Counted from the first letter of the stretch, positions 1-9,693 are shown. The stretch: DNA of 64,000 bases from Lachnospiraceae bacterium GAM79 (GCA_003584705.1 AP018536.1:1798001-1862000); one strand, 5' to 3'. Notes: a model not told the origin generated them from the sequence alone. Numbers and translations are program-made.

Positions 1-1992
1 AAGACGCTGGCAACGATCAAGACCGACTGCGAATTGCAGTTGGATTACGAACAGGCCAGAGCAGAGGGGTTCTATACCCCGGAAGCCTATACCTTGTGCA
101 AACGTCTGGAATTCAAAAATCTGTTGGGAAGATTTGAAAAAGATGCCGCCGCCAATGACAGCAAGATCGCAGAAAGCTTCCGACAGATTGAAGATAAAAA
201 AGAATTTTTACAATATCTGAAAAAAGCGCAGAAACAGAAGGAGATCGGCCTGTGGCTGATCACGGAACCAGTGGATGCTACTACGAAAAAAGAAGAATTG
301 CTGGGGGTGGCATTGTCTGTGTCCGATGAGGAGACGGTATTTTATGCCCTGACCCATGAAAAGGAACCGGAAGGGCAGTTAAGTCTGTTTGCGGAAGCGG
401 TGGAATCTGTGGATGACACCGCAGAGATCACGGAAGCTCTACAGGAACTTTCCGCAGGTACGGATACACAGATCGCTACCTTTGATGTGAAGCACCAGTA
501 TGACTATCTGGACCGCAGCAGTACAGAACAGTATTTTGACGTATTGATCGCGGCGTATCTGCTGAATCCTCTGAAGAATGATTATGACATGGAGGCCATT
601 GCTTCGGAGCATCTGGGAATTCTGATCCCGGGCAGAGCGGAAGTATTCGGCAAGAGAGATTTCCGGACACTGCTTTCCGAGGACGCCTGGAAAGCCATGG
701 AGTATGCGTGCTACGGAGCCTATGTCTCCCGGAAAGGCAAAAAAGTCCTGAAGGACAAGCTGGAGGCAGCAGGCATGAAATGTCTCATGGAGGAGATGGA
801 GATGCCTCTTTCACTGGTACTGTATGACATGCAGAAAGAAGGTGTGGCTGTAAAGCGGGAGGAACTGAAGGCTTATGGGGATGCACTGGTGGCCCGCATT
901 GAGGAACTGGAACAGTCCATTCACACACAGGCAGGAACAGAGTTCAATATCAATTCCCCCAAGCAGCTGGGCGAGGTACTGTTTGAGACCATGCAGATCC
1001 CCGGCGGCAAGAAGACCAAGACCGGATATTCCACAGCTGCGGATGTGCTGGAAAAGCTGTCGGCGGATTACCCTATTGTAAGAGATATCCTGGAATACAG
1101 AGGTCTGACCAAGTTAAAGTCCACCTATGCAGACGGACTGGCAGCTTTTATTGAAGAGGACGGCAGGATCCATACGAATTTCAATCAGACCATTACTGCT
1201 ACGGGGCGTATCAGCTCTACAGAGCCGAATCTGCAGAACATTCCCATGCGTATGGAACTGGGCAGACAGATCCGTAAGGTATTTATCCCCAGAGAAGGCT
1301 ATGAATTCATGGATGCGGACTATTCCCAGATCGAACTGCGTGTGCTGGCTCATATGTCCGGAGACGAACAGCTGATTGATGCTTACAGACAGGAAGAGGA
1401 TATTCACCGGATCACGGCATCCAAGGTATTCCATACTCCTTTCGAGCAAGTCACGGATCTGCAGCGCCGGAATGCCAAGGCAGTCAATTTCGGTATCGTC
1501 TACGGTATCAGTTCCTTTGGACTGAGTCAGGATCTGAGTATCAGCAAAAAGGAAGCGGCACAGTACATTGAACAGTATTTTGCCACTTACCCGAAGGTGA
1601 AGGAATTCATCGACAAACTGGTGGCGGATGCAAAGGAAAAGGGCTATACGGAGACCATGTTTGGCAGAAGACGCCCTATCCCGGAACTGTCATCCTCCAA
1701 TTTCATGCAACGGTCCTTCGGCGAGCGGGTGGCCATGAATGCCCCTATTCAGGGAACGGCGGCGGATATTATCAAGATCGCCATGATCAAGGTATGGAAA
1801 GCATTGAAAGAGGAAGGGTTAAAATCCCGTCTGATCCTGCAGGTGCATGACGAACTGTTGGTCGAGACCGCACGGGAGGAAGAGGCAAGAGTCCGTGAGA
1901 TCCTTACGGAAAATATGAAGTCCGCGGCAGATCTGGCGGTGACGCTGGAAATCGATCTGCACACGGGCAATAACTGGTATGAGGCGAAATAA
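1..1992 (+). CDS. polA: DNA polymerase I, 5'-truncated by window edge
   Basis: The reading frame is open from base 1, so the N-terminal 5'-nuclease domain lies outside the window. What remains is the 3'-5' exonuclease-like domain and the complete polymerase domain. Polymerase motifs are clear: motif A DYSQIELR (about base 1320), motif B RRNAKAVNFGIVYG (about 1470) and motif C LQVHDELLVE (about 1840). The exonuclease motif I region reads ITEPVDATT, without the DxE carboxylates of proofreading enzymes, so proofreading is probably lost, as in many Firmicutes PolA proteins. Its role is gap filling and Okazaki fragment processing. The stop codon directly abuts the coaE start, which indicates cotranscription. 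Identification is certain; the true start is not visible. Confidence 0.97.
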   Translation, partial: KTLATIKTDCELQLDYEQARAEGFYTPEAYTLCKRLEFKNLLGRFEKDAAANDSKIAESFRQIEDKKEFLQYLKKAQKQKEIGLWLITEPVDATTKKEELLGVALSVSDEETVFYALTHEKEPEGQLSLFAEAVESVDDTAEITEALQELSAGTDTQIATFDVKHQYDYLDRSSTEQYFDVLIAAYLLNPLKNDYDMEAIASEHLGILIPGRAEVFGKRDFRTLLSEDAWKAMEYACYGAYVSRKGKKVLKDKLEAAGMKCLMEEMEMPLSLVLYDMQKEGVAVKREELKAYGDALVARIEELEQSIHTQAGTEFNINSPKQLGEVLFETMQIPGGKKTKTGYSTAADVLEKLSADYPIVRDILEYRGLTKLKSTYADGLAAFIEEDGRIHTNFNQTITATGRISSTEPNLQNIPMRMELGRQIRKVFIPREGYEFMDADYSQIELRVLAHMSGDEQLIDAYRQEEDIHRITASKVFHTPFEQVTDLQRRNAKAVNFGIVYGISSFGLSQDLSISKKEAAQYIEQYFATYPKVKEFIDKLVADAKEKGYTETMFGRRRPIPELSSSNFMQRSFGERVAMNAPIQGTAADIIKIAMIKVWKALKEEGLKSRLILQVHDELLVETAREEEARVREILTENMKSAADLAVTLEIDLHTGNNWYEAK

Positions 1993-2598
1993 ATGCGTTT
2001 TATAGGTATTACCGGCGGTGTGGGTGCCGGGAAAACAGAGATTTTAAAATATATCGGACAGCATTATAAATGTGAGATCTATCTGGCGGATGAGATCGGG
2101 CATAAAGTCAAGGAACCGGGAACCGAAGGCTATCATGCGCTGGTAGCGCTGATGGGAGACGGAATCCTTGCGCCGGACGGACAGATCGATAAGCCGGCAA
2201 TGGCGGCAAAGATTTTTGCAGATCCGACACTGTTGGAACAGGTGAATGCCATCATTCATCCTGCGGTAAAAAAATATCTGGCGGATCGTCTGGCAGAGGC
2301 AAAGAATAAGGGCGATGTGGAACTGTTTTTTGTGGAAGCGGCACTTTTGATCGAGAGCGGGTATGAACATATAGTGGATGAAATGTGGTATATCTACGCC
2401 AGAGAAGATGTACGCAGAAGAAGACTTTCGGAAAGCCGCGGTTACACACCGGAGAAGATAGAAAAGATCATAGCATCACAGCTTTCGGAGGAAGAATTCC
2501 GGCAGCATTGTGATTTTGTCATTGATAACAGTGACAGTCTGGAAGACAGCTACAGACAGATCAGACAGAAACTGGAGGCATATTCATGGAAGGAGTAA
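1993..2598 (+). CDS. coaE: Dephospho-CoA kinase
   Basis: A 201-residue protein of usual CoaE length that phosphorylates dephospho-CoA in the last step of coenzyme A synthesis (cytoplasmic). The N-terminus has the P-loop GGVGAGKTE. The middle carries the family's HP motif (IIHPAVKKYL) and a VEAALLIESG segment, and the C-terminal part has RRRRLSESRG, resembling the lid region. The start follows the polA stop with no gap, so translation is probably coupled. The polA-coaE order is common in Clostridia. The 3' end overlaps the next gene by 13 bases. Confidence 0.96.
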   Translation: MRFIGITGGVGAGKTEILKYIGQHYKCEIYLADEIGHKVKEPGTEGYHALVALMGDGILAPDGQIDKPAMAAKIFADPTLLEQVNAIIHPAVKKYLADRLAEAKNKGDVELFFVEAALLIESGYEHIVDEMWYIYAREDVRRRRLSESRGYTPEKIEKIIASQLSEEEFRQHCDFVIDNSDSLEDSYRQIRQKLEAYSWKE

Positions 2599-4826
2599 AA
2601 GAAAAACAGGGACAGTTGGTATTCGGACTGGATATCGGTACGAGAAGCATCGTAGGTACGGTAGGATACTTAAATGGCGGGAAGTTCCATGTGCTGGCAC
2701 AGCGCTCCAAGGAGCATGAGACCAGAGCCATGCTGGATGGACAGATCCATGACATCGGCAAGGTGGGAGAGACTATTTCCCAGGTAAAGGAACAGCTGGA
2801 AGCGGATCTGGGCAGAGAACTTACGGAAGTATGTATCGCAGCTGCAGGCCGTGTGTTGCGTACCGTCACTACCTATGTGGAGCACAGCTTTGAGAGTGAC
2901 CGGGAGATCACGCAGGAAGATGTGTATTCCTTGTGTACCATGGGCGTGGAGAAGGCTTACGAGGAATTCCAGAACAGCAATACGGATACAGATATGAAAT
3001 TCTACTGTGTGGGTTATACGGCCATGCGGTATTACATGAATGGCTACCAGATGGGTAATCTGGAGGGACATAAGGCAAAAAACATTGCAGTGGATCTGAT
3101 CGCCACGTTTCTGCCGGATGATGTAGTGGACGGTCTGTATAAGGCAGTAGAACTGGCGGGCCTGCATGTGGCGAATCTGACACTGGAGCCTATTGCTGCC
3201 ATTCAGGTAGCAATTCCGGAGAAGTTCCGTATGTTAAATATGGCATTGGTGGACGTGGGTGCAGGCACCAGTGATATTTCCATTACCAAAGAGGGAACCA
3301 TCACAGCCTATGGCATGATCCCCGTAGCAGGAGACAGCCTGACGGATATTCTGGTACAGCATTGTCTCGTGGAATTCGAGGTGGCCGAGCAGATCAAGAG
3401 AAAATGCAGAACTCAGGAGACTATCGAATACGAAGATATCATGGGACTGCCCCAGACCATCAAAGCCAGCGAAGTGCTGGAACTGCTGGATCCGGAGATC
3501 GAACGTATGACCCAGCTGGTATCCGATACCATCAAAGAACTGAACGGGGACAAACCGGTCAGTGCCGTGTTCGTGGTAGGCGGCGGTGGAATGGTGCCCG
3601 GTTACACGGAGAAGCTGGCAGAGAAGCTGGGCATCGTGAAGGAACGTGTGGCAATCCGGGGACAGGAAGTCATGCAGACCATTACATTTGAACTGGAAAA
3701 TGCCAGAAAGGATGCCATGATGGTAACACCTATCGGTATCTGTTTAAGCTATTATGTACAGAGTAATAATTTTATTTTCGTGGAATTCAACGGAGAGCGG
3801 GTAAAGCTCTATGATAACGGCAAATTATCCGTGACAGATGCCGCTATGCAGATGCAGTTCCCCAATGACCAGCTGTTCCCCAGAAAAGGGGAAGCCCTTC
3901 TGTTTACTGTCAATGGTAAGACCCGTATGGTGCGGGGCGAACAGGGAGAGGCAGCAGTCATCCGGGTCAACGGAGACCAGGCGGATATGTATACCCAGGT
4001 ACATAATGGGGACCGCATTGTGGTAACACCTTCCACGGAGGGCGAACCGGCGGTGTTGGAGCTGGGAAAACTCTCTGAACTGGGGGATGCACTGCAGGTC
4101 TATGTGAACGGTAAACAGATCAGTCTGCCGAAGACAGCGGAAGTCAACGGTCACAGAGAGAATGAATTCTACCGGATCGGCCAGAACGATGATATTCGGA
4201 TTCGGAATTCTTATACTGTAAAGGAAATCGCAGAATTTCTGGATGTGCCTCTCGGTGCGGATATCAGGGTCAATGATACAGCGGCGCAGCCGGATACCAG
4301 AGTTTATGAGCATTTCACCGTAAGCTGGGATATGAAGAACCCGCTGCCGGAAGGGAGTTATGCAGACCTGCCGGATGCGGACACAGAAGAGGATGCCTAT
4401 AGAGAAGAGCCTGTTTATGGAGAAGGGCCTGTGATGCAGAAGGCAGAGGCTGTGGCAGGAGAAGCGGCGATGACACAGGGGACAGAGACTGCGGCAGAAA
4501 ACGGGACGGCTTCCGTGACAACGCAGGGGACTTCCGGGAAGCAGGACGAAAAGTACGAAAGCGTGGAACAGACGGCACAGAGCCAAAGCGTGTCACCACA
4601 GGGACCGCATCCATTAACAGTGATCGTGAACCATTCCCCCATCACCATGCAGGGTAAGGCTTCCTATGTATTTGTGGATGTGTTTGATTATATTGATTTT
4701 GATCTGGGATCCTCCGCATCCGCAGGCAGATCCATTGTGACGAACTTAAATGGACGCCCGGCACAGTTCATGGAACCTTTGAAAGAGGGAGATGTGATAG
4801 AGATCTACTGGAAAAGCATGCACTAG
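2586..4826 (+). CDS. FtsA-like actin-family cell division protein with long C-terminal extension
   Basis: A 746-residue protein of the FtsA/PilM ATPase fold. The N-terminus FGLDIGTRSIVGTVGY is the phosphate-1 loop. LVDVGAGTSDISI (about residues 221-233) is phosphate-2 and VFVVGGGGMVPGYTEKLAEKLG (about 330-350, written here in family terms) is the adenosine motif. Canonical FtsA proteins are about 420 residues; here a further 300 residues follow, including a Glu/Ala/Thr-rich low-complexity linker (about 590-660) and a C-terminal globular piece. It starts inside coaE (13-base overlap), so it is translationally coupled. No ftsZ is adjacent. It is probably the Clostridial 'cell division protein FtsA' paralogue; the role of the extension is unknown. 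Confidence 0.8.
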   Translation: MEGVKEKQGQLVFGLDIGTRSIVGTVGYLNGGKFHVLAQRSKEHETRAMLDGQIHDIGKVGETISQVKEQLEADLGRELTEVCIAAAGRVLRTVTTYVEHSFESDREITQEDVYSLCTMGVEKAYEEFQNSNTDTDMKFYCVGYTAMRYYMNGYQMGNLEGHKAKNIAVDLIATFLPDDVVDGLYKAVELAGLHVANLTLEPIAAIQVAIPEKFRMLNMALVDVGAGTSDISITKEGTITAYGMIPVAGDSLTDILVQHCLVEFEVAEQIKRKCRTQETIEYEDIMGLPQTIKASEVLELLDPEIERMTQLVSDTIKELNGDKPVSAVFVVGGGGMVPGYTEKLAEKLGIVKERVAIRGQEVMQTITFELENARKDAMMVTPIGICLSYYVQSNNFIFVEFNGERVKLYDNGKLSVTDAAMQMQFPNDQLFPRKGEALLFTVNGKTRMVRGEQGEAAVIRVNGDQADMYTQVHNGDRIVVTPSTEGEPAVLELGKLSELGDALQVYVNGKQISLPKTAEVNGHRENEFYRIGQNDDIRIRNSYTVKEIAEFLDVPLGADIRVNDTAAQPDTRVYEHFTVSWDMKNPLPEGSYADLPDADTEEDAYREEPVYGEGPVMQKAEAVAGEAAMTQGTETAAENGTASVTTQGTSGKQDEKYESVEQTAQSQSVSPQGPHPLTVIVNHSPITMQGKASYVFVDVFDYIDFDLGSSASAGRSIVTNLNGRPAQFMEPLKEGDVIEIYWKSMH

Positions 4827-4899
4827 TATGCATTAATGCCGAAGATGGAAAACGGAAAAGAGTAAGACAGAAGTAAGATAGAAAAGAGATTAAGAAGTT

Positions 4900-5700
4900 A
4901 TGAGATTATGTAGTATTGCCAGCGGCAGCAGCGGCAACTGTATTTATGTGGGATCAGAGGCCACGCATCTGCTGGTGGACGTGGGAATCAGCGGCAAAAA
5001 GGCGGAGGCCGGGCTGAACAGTCTGGGACTCACCGGAAGAGATCTGGATGGCATCCTGGTGACCCACGAACATATGGATCATGTGGCGGGACTGGGTGTC
5101 ATGGCGAGAAAATATGAAGTGCCGATCTATGCCACAACGGGAACCCTGGAAGAAATCCAGAAGATGGGGAATCTGGGCAAGATCGATCCAACCCTGTTTC
5201 GGGAAGTGAAGGAAGATGTGAAACTGACTATCAAGGATTTGACTGTCAATCCCATGAAAATCTCCCATGATGCGGCACAGCCGGTGGGCTATCGTATTGC
5301 TTACGGAGATAAAAAGGTGGGAATCTGTACGGATTTAGGAGTCTATAATGATTACACCGTGGAGTGCCTGAAGGGAATGGATGCCTTGCTGCTGGAAGCG
5401 AATCATGATGTGAAGATGTTGCAGGTAGGACCTTATCCCTATTATCTCAAACAGAGAATTCTGGGGGACAGAGGACACCTTTCCAATGAAAATTCCGGCA
5501 AGCTGCTCTGTCGAATCCTGCATGACAAGCTGCAGGCTATCGTGCTGGGACATCTCAGCAAGGAGAATAATCTTCCGGAGCTGGCCTATGAAGCGGTCCG
5601 GATGGAAATCACCATGGGAGAGAACCCCTACCGGGCGGAAGACTTCCGGATGATGGTGGCAGACAGGAGCAATGTATCTCCGGTGATCAATATTGCGTAG
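4900..5700 (+). CDS. MBL-fold metallo-hydrolase (YycJ/WalJ-like)
   Basis: 266 residues, typical of the YycJ/WalJ metallo-beta-lactamase-fold family. Zinc ligands lie in THEHMDH (about residues 54-60), with further His/Asp at SHDAAQP, CTDLG and GHLSNENS. The opening IASGSSGNCIYV is characteristic of the family. Family members are thought to act on nucleic acid or to influence DNA replication and cell wall regulation, but the substrate here is not shown. There is no walRK system nearby; the gene follows the FtsA-like gene after 73 bases, so it may belong to the same transcript. A hairpin-rich intergenic element follows directly. Confidence 0.87.
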   Translation: MRLCSIASGSSGNCIYVGSEATHLLVDVGISGKKAEAGLNSLGLTGRDLDGILVTHEHMDHVAGLGVMARKYEVPIYATTGTLEEIQKMGNLGKIDPTLFREVKEDVKLTIKDLTVNPMKISHDAAQPVGYRIAYGDKKVGICTDLGVYNDYTVECLKGMDALLLEANHDVKMLQVGPYPYYLKQRILGDRGHLSNENSGKLLCRILHDKLQAIVLGHLSKENNLPELAYEAVRMEITMGENPYRAEDFRMMVADRSNVSPVINIA

Positions 5701-5702
5701 CG

Positions 5703-5861
5703 GATGCGCAGCGCATCAGCCAGCATTATTCGTTGGAGCCGCATCATAGCACGCTTTTGCGTCATTTCATGACTAGCTTTGCTCCATAGTTTGGCGCTCG
5801 GTGCCTGAAACATATTCGCTCACAAAATGATGCAAGTATGATTTCTGTGTCTGAATATGTT
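5703..5861. repeat. Hairpin-rich intergenic element 1
   Basis: The stretch holds several short perfect inverted repeats: GATGCGCAGCGCATC at 5703-5717, ACGCTTTTGCGT at 5751-5762 and GTCATTTCATGAC at 5761-5773. The last two are enclosed by TTGGAGC (5733) paired with GCTCCA (about 5780). A further stem pairs AACATATTC (5809) with GAATATGTT (5853). No gene fits. The nested-hairpin design resembles the larger elements at 7.8 kb and 53.4 kb. A transcribed terminator/processing role or a decayed mobile palindrome are both possible. Confidence 0.5.
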
Positions 5862-5953
5862 CATAGGCTGAACTTGAGGTTGCAAATTGTAGTAAAGTGT
5901 AGTTTAATAGATAAAAATAATAGCATGATTTCATGCAGAAAATGAGGGCGATT

Positions 5954-6226
5954 ATGAAAAGAACAATTATTACGGTAGTTGGTAAGGACACAGTAGGCAT
6001 TATCGCAAAGGTATGTACCTATCTTGCGGAAAACGGCATCAATATCCTGGATATTTCCCAGACCATCGTACAGGGATATTTTAACATGATGATGATCGTT
6101 GACACCAATCAGATGCAGAAAACTTTTGGTGATATGGCAGATGAACTGGCTGCTCTCGGAGAAGAGATTGGCGTAGTGATCAAGTGCCAGAAGGAAGAGA
6201 TCTTTGACAAGATGCACCGCATCTGA
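5954..6226 (+). CDS. ACT domain-containing protein (UPF0237 type)
   Basis: A 90-residue stand-alone ACT domain: KRTIITVVGKDTVGIIAKVCTYLAENGINILDISQ is the N-terminal beta-alpha of the ACT fold (described by position: residues 2-36), with the ligand-site Gly in GKDTVGI. An upstream in-frame ATG exists 21 bases earlier, but 5954 is chosen because the family starts with MKR(A/T)IITVVG and a GAGGG ribosome site lies just before it. It probably senses an amino acid. Its immediate partner is the PFL-family gene, a pairing that is widespread in Firmicutes. The biochemical role is not established. Confidence 0.9.
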   Translation: MKRTIITVVGKDTVGIIAKVCTYLAENGINILDISQTIVQGYFNMMMIVDTNQMQKTFGDMADELAALGEEIGVVIKCQKEEIFDKMHRI

Positions 6227-6280
6227 TAAGCCCCACGATTTCGAAATAAATAAGACCCGAAGGGGCAGATAGGAGCCGTA

Positions 6281-7645
6281 ATGATCAATTTATATGAAGT
6301 AACAGAGACCAACAAAATGATCGAGGAAGAGAACCTGGACGTGCGTACCATCACACTGGGTATCAGCCTGTTAGACTGTATCGATTCCGATCTGGACAGA
6401 TTAAATGAGAAGATTTATAACAAAATCTACGAAGCAGCCAAGGATCTGGTGAAGACCGGAGAGGAGATCTCCAGAGAATTTGGCATCCCCATTGTAAATA
6501 AGAGAATTTCCGTAACTCCCATTGCACTGATCGGTGGTGCGGCATGTCATACGATAGAAGACTTTGCAAGTATTGCAAAGACATTGGATAAGGTAGCACA
6601 TGAGGTTGGTGTGAACTTCCTGGGCGGTTATTCCGCATTGGTCAGCAAGGGAATGACCCCGGCGGACGAACTGCTGATCCGTTCCATTCCTCTGGCGCTG
6701 TCTACCACAGAGCGTGTGTGCAGCTCTGTGAACCTGGGCTCCACCAAGACCGGTATCAACATGGATGCCGTAAAGCTGATGGGTGAGATGGTCAGGGAGA
6801 CTGCAGAGTATACCAAGGAAGATGATTCCCTGGGCTGTGCAAAGCTGGTAGTATTCTGTAATGCACCGGATGATAATCCTTTCATGGCAGGTGCCTTTCA
6901 TGGTGTGACCGAAGCAGACAAGATCATCAATGTCGGTGTCAGCGGCCCCGGCGTTGTAAAGACCGCACTGGAAAAGGTGCGCGGCGAGAACTTCGAGGTT
7001 CTCTGTGAGACTATCAAGAAGACTGCTTTTAAGGTAACCCGTGTAGGTCAGCTGGTAGCACAGGAGGCATCCCGGATGTTAAATGTTCCCTTTGGCATCG
7101 TGGATCTGTCTCTGGCACCGACCCCGGCCATCGGCGACAGCGTAGCGGATATCCTGTGTGAGATCGGTCTGGAACATGCCGGAGCTCCCGGAACCACTGC
7201 CGCCCTGGCGTTGTTGAATGATCAGGTGAAAAAGGGCGGTGTTATGGCATCTTCCTACGTCGGCGGTTTAAGTGGTGCATTCATTCCTGTCAGTGAAGAT
7301 CAGGGAATGATCGATGCCGTGAATGCCGGAGCCCTCACCATCGAGAAGCTGGAAGCCATGACTTGTGTCTGCTCCGTAGGTCTGGATATGATCGCCATTC
7401 CCGGAGACACCAAGGCAACCACTATTTCCGGTATCATTGCGGATGAAATGGCCATCGGTATGGTGAACCAGAAGACCACCGCAGTCAGAATCATCCCCGT
7501 AATCGGAAAAGGCGTGGGAGAGACCGTAGAGTTCGGCGGCCTGTTAGGTTACGCACCCATCATGCCCGTGAATACCTTCTCCTGTGATGCTTTCGTCAAC
7601 CGCGGCGGCCGCATCCCCGCACCTATTCATAGCTTTAAGAACTAA
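6281..7645 (+). CDS. PFL family protein (UPF0210/DUF711)
   Basis: 454 residues, full length for the UPF0210/DUF711 family, which has a fold distantly related to pyruvate formate-lyase-type proteins. Recognisable stretches are [12 protein letters not shown] near residue 30, [12 protein letters not shown], the Gly-rich [14 protein letters not shown] and [13 protein letters not shown]. No radical-enzyme glycine loop is evident. The start follows an ATAGGAG ribosome site. It lies 54 bases after the ACT-domain gene and probably forms a two-gene operon with it. Catalytic activity is unknown. A strong hairpin terminator follows at about 7.7 kb. Confidence 0.9.
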   Translation: MINLYEVTETNKMIEEENLDVRTITLGISLLDCIDSDLDRLNEKIYNKIYEAAKDLVKTGEEISREFGIPIVNKRISVTPIALIGGAACHTIEDFASIAKTLDKVAHEVGVNFLGGYSALVSKGMTPADELLIRSIPLALSTTERVCSSVNLGSTKTGINMDAVKLMGEMVRETAEYTKEDDSLGCAKLVVFCNAPDDNPFMAGAFHGVTEADKIINVGVSGPGVVKTALEKVRGENFEVLCETIKKTAFKVTRVGQLVAQEASRMLNVPFGIVDLSLAPTPAIGDSVADILCEIGLEHAGAPGTTAALALLNDQVKKGGVMASSYVGGLSGAFIPVSEDQGMIDAVNAGALTIEKLEAMTCVCSVGLDMIAIPGDTKATTISGIIADEMAIGMVNQKTTAVRIIPVIGKGVGETVEFGGLLGYAPIMPVNTFSCDAFVNRGGRIPAPIHSFKN

Positions 7646-7683
7646 CTGGAAAGTTAGTTTGGTGTAAATAGTCCAAAAACGAT

Positions 7684-7738
7684 GAATTCCGTACAAAAAA
7701 AGTTCCTAAATCAGGAATTTTTGTACGGAATTTCTTTA
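7684..7738 (+). terminator. Rho-independent terminator after the PFL gene
   Basis: Long stem: GAATTCCGTACAAAAA pairs with TTTTTGTACGGAATTTC around an internal TTCC/GGAA stem. It is followed by a T-rich stretch (TTTATTTTG). The position, 40 bases after the PFL stop, fits a transcription terminator. Confidence 0.75.
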
Positions 7739-7833
7739 TTTTGCTTATGCAGCGAAAATAGAGACTTTTTACATATCAAAATTTCATATTTTTGTATTTT
7801 TTTCGCAGAAATTGGCGTTTTAAATACAAACAG

Positions 7834-8071
7834 AACTCCCGGAGTAGCAGAAGGCCCTCAGGCAGATGTCTGTCGGAGCGTGTTGATATTTTCTTAAGCA
7901 GTGGTGAGTCATCAGGGTGGAGCAAACACGATGTTTGCGACAGGCGGCCGGCGACATGGATGTCGCCTAGAGCCGTGCCCGTTCGAATGAGATACACTTT
8001 ATCCACTGCTTTAGAAAATTCACACTCGGAGACCGATATCTGCCTGAGGACCTTCTGCCGCTTCGGGAGTT
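7834..8071. repeat. Hairpin-rich intergenic element 2: 70-base imperfect inverted repeat with internal hairpins
   Basis: Bases 7834-7904 and 8003-8071 are near-perfect inverted copies of each other (shared blocks AACTCCC, GCAGAAGG, CCTCAGGCAGAT, AAGCAGTGG). The roughly 100-base interior holds two perfect small hairpins, GCAAACACGATGTTTGC (7922) and GGCGACATGGATGTCGCC (7950). The arms carry several mismatches, some of which look compensatory (G-U compatible). No coding region is supported here. The 650-base gap between the PFL gene and the next gene holds only this element and two terminators. It could be a structured RNA or a non-autonomous palindromic element. Confidence 0.75.
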
Positions 8072-8256
8072 CGTCTGGTTTGCCAATATTTATTCTCCCT
8101 TTTCGGAAAAGTGTTTCTGATATTACTTAGCCCAAGCTATCCTGTTATTTATACATTTTAAGAAGTTAATGCAATTTGAGCTATTGATTTGCTTGGATAT
8201 AATAAAGATTAGTTTTGCTGACTGGATTGAAATTGAGTTTAGGTTTAAAACATAAT

Positions 8257-8291
8257 AAAAGCTATCCAATCTTTTTGACCGGGTAGCCTTT
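8257..8291 (-). terminator. Probable terminator of the minus-strand anchored protein gene
   Basis: Read on the minus strand, AAAGGCTACCC pairs with GGATAGCTTTT, starting 8 bases after the stop codon, followed by TATTATG. It is only moderately T-rich, so strength is uncertain. Confidence 0.5.
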
Positions 8292-8298
8292 GTAAAAT

Positions 8299-9537
8299 TT
8301 ATTCTGCTGGAACTTCTGTGGTTGTGAGTGATATATACTCTGAAAAAATGGCATTTACCACAGCTTTCCTTTCGTCATCCAGTGATAAATAGTTCTGATT
8401 TACATTATCGTTGAATGTACCACAATCGGAATGATATTTGTATGTTTCTTCGTTGATTGTAATTTCAATGTTGCTTAAACAATCAGTTGTACCTTCTGTA
8501 TTCCATGCATCACCACATAATATATTAGATATAGTTCTGATATCCTCATTTTCAGTGATGTTCGCATTTTCTCCTGTGAAAACATTATGAATACTTATTA
8601 CTGCAACTGGGTCTATCATAAGTTCACTACTGGCCAGGACTTTTTCTGTTGCAAAAACCCACCATTTTTCATTCATATTAATCTCGATTATGCCTTCTTG
8701 TGAACCATATTGATATCCATAGCCTGTACCAAAGTTAGATTGATTGTCTTTTGTTGGCTTTTCACTTCCGTCTACTTCTGACGTAATCTCTCCATCCATA
8801 ACACCACAACGGGCTTCTACTGTACTTTCATGACCTGTGTCAATATATAACTCGCCATTTACCATGACCATAGGAATTAAATCCCATTGTTCTGCTTCTT
8901 TGACAACTTTGATACCGTAAACCTCTGTTATCTGTGCTGGATAACTTTCTGCAATTTCTCCGTTATATGCTATTTCAATAATGTCACCAACATTTGGTTG
9001 TGGAGCAGTACCTATGTTTTTCATTGGTACTGTAATCAGATCTGCATTGTTTAATTCTTGACTACCCTCTACGGGTTCTACTAAAAAATAATTATCACGA
9101 ATTTCAAGAATGGTTGCTTCAAAAATAGTGTTATTTTCTTCACCTATTCCATTTGGTCTGAGCCATTGACCTGTTTCTTCATCTTTCACTAAAATCAACT
9201 CGTAACCTCCCTCCGGTCTGTTAAAATAAATTTCTGTATCATCCGAAGTAAGCTCTAATTGGAAACCATGCTCTGCTCCAATCGGACTGTTTATTCCACC
9301 AAATGTCGAAAAAAATGTAAGATAATGTGGTTTTACTCCACCGCCATTGTCTTTAAATCCTCTGATATATCCTATAGATGTTGGAATTCCTACATCAAGC
9401 GTGATCTCCGTTCCATCCTCTGATACAGAGTAATCAACTAATACGACATCCATTCTTTTTTGAAAACCTGTGCCAATAAAGAATAGAGCTACTAATACAG
9501 CTAAAATTACAATTACTGCAATTATTCTTTTTTTCAT
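8299..9537 (-). CDS. Membrane-anchored secreted protein of unknown function
   Basis: 412 residues. It has a Lys/Arg-rich start (MKKRIIAV) followed by one hydrophobic helix (about residues 5-23), then a long acidic extracytoplasmic domain rich in beta-forming sequence and ending in TTEVPAE. There is no lipobox. The ATG at 9537 is preferred over an upstream TTG because AGAGGTG lies about 9 bases before it. The middle has an OB-like or lipocalin-like alternation of short strands (about residues 140-220), but no family was recognised. It is isolated, with its own weak terminator, on the strand opposite to the core genes on the left. A+T content is higher than in the neighbours, suggesting recent acquisition. 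Confidence 0.8.
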   Translation of the reverse strand: MKKRIIAVIVILAVLVALFFIGTGFQKRMDVVLVDYSVSEDGTEITLDVGIPTSIGYIRGFKDNGGGVKPHYLTFFSTFGGINSPIGAEHGFQLELTSDDTEIYFNRPEGGYELILVKDEETGQWLRPNGIGEENNTIFEATILEIRDNYFLVEPVEGSQELNNADLITVPMKNIGTAPQPNVGDIIEIAYNGEIAESYPAQITEVYGIKVVKEAEQWDLIPMVMVNGELYIDTGHESTVEARCGVMDGEITSEVDGSEKPTKDNQSNFGTGYGYQYGSQEGIIEINMNEKWWVFATEKVLASSELMIDPVAVISIHNVFTGENANITENEDIRTISNILCGDAWNTEGTTDCLSNIEITINEETYKYHSDCGTFNDNVNQNYLSLDDERKAVVNAIFSEYISLTTTEVPAE

Positions 9538-9693
9538 AATCAAACACCTCTATTGATTTGGTGAAACTTCAAACAAATTCGTTTTTAAATTAACCTTAAT
9601 GTAGATTTATACATCAAAAATGTAGAATTATACATGTTTTTCATTCAGACACACAATTCCGAAAAGGGAGTATTTATTTCATTAACTTTCTAT

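Noticed and set aside
3825..4586. A 253-codon minus-strand frame
   Set aside because: Antisense shadow of the FtsA-like gene, caused by codon bias; no start context or recognisable motif.
7682..8130. Short open frames in the gap after the PFL gene
   Set aside because: They run through the terminator and the long inverted repeat, and the two strands give unrelated peptides; the palindrome explains the sequence.
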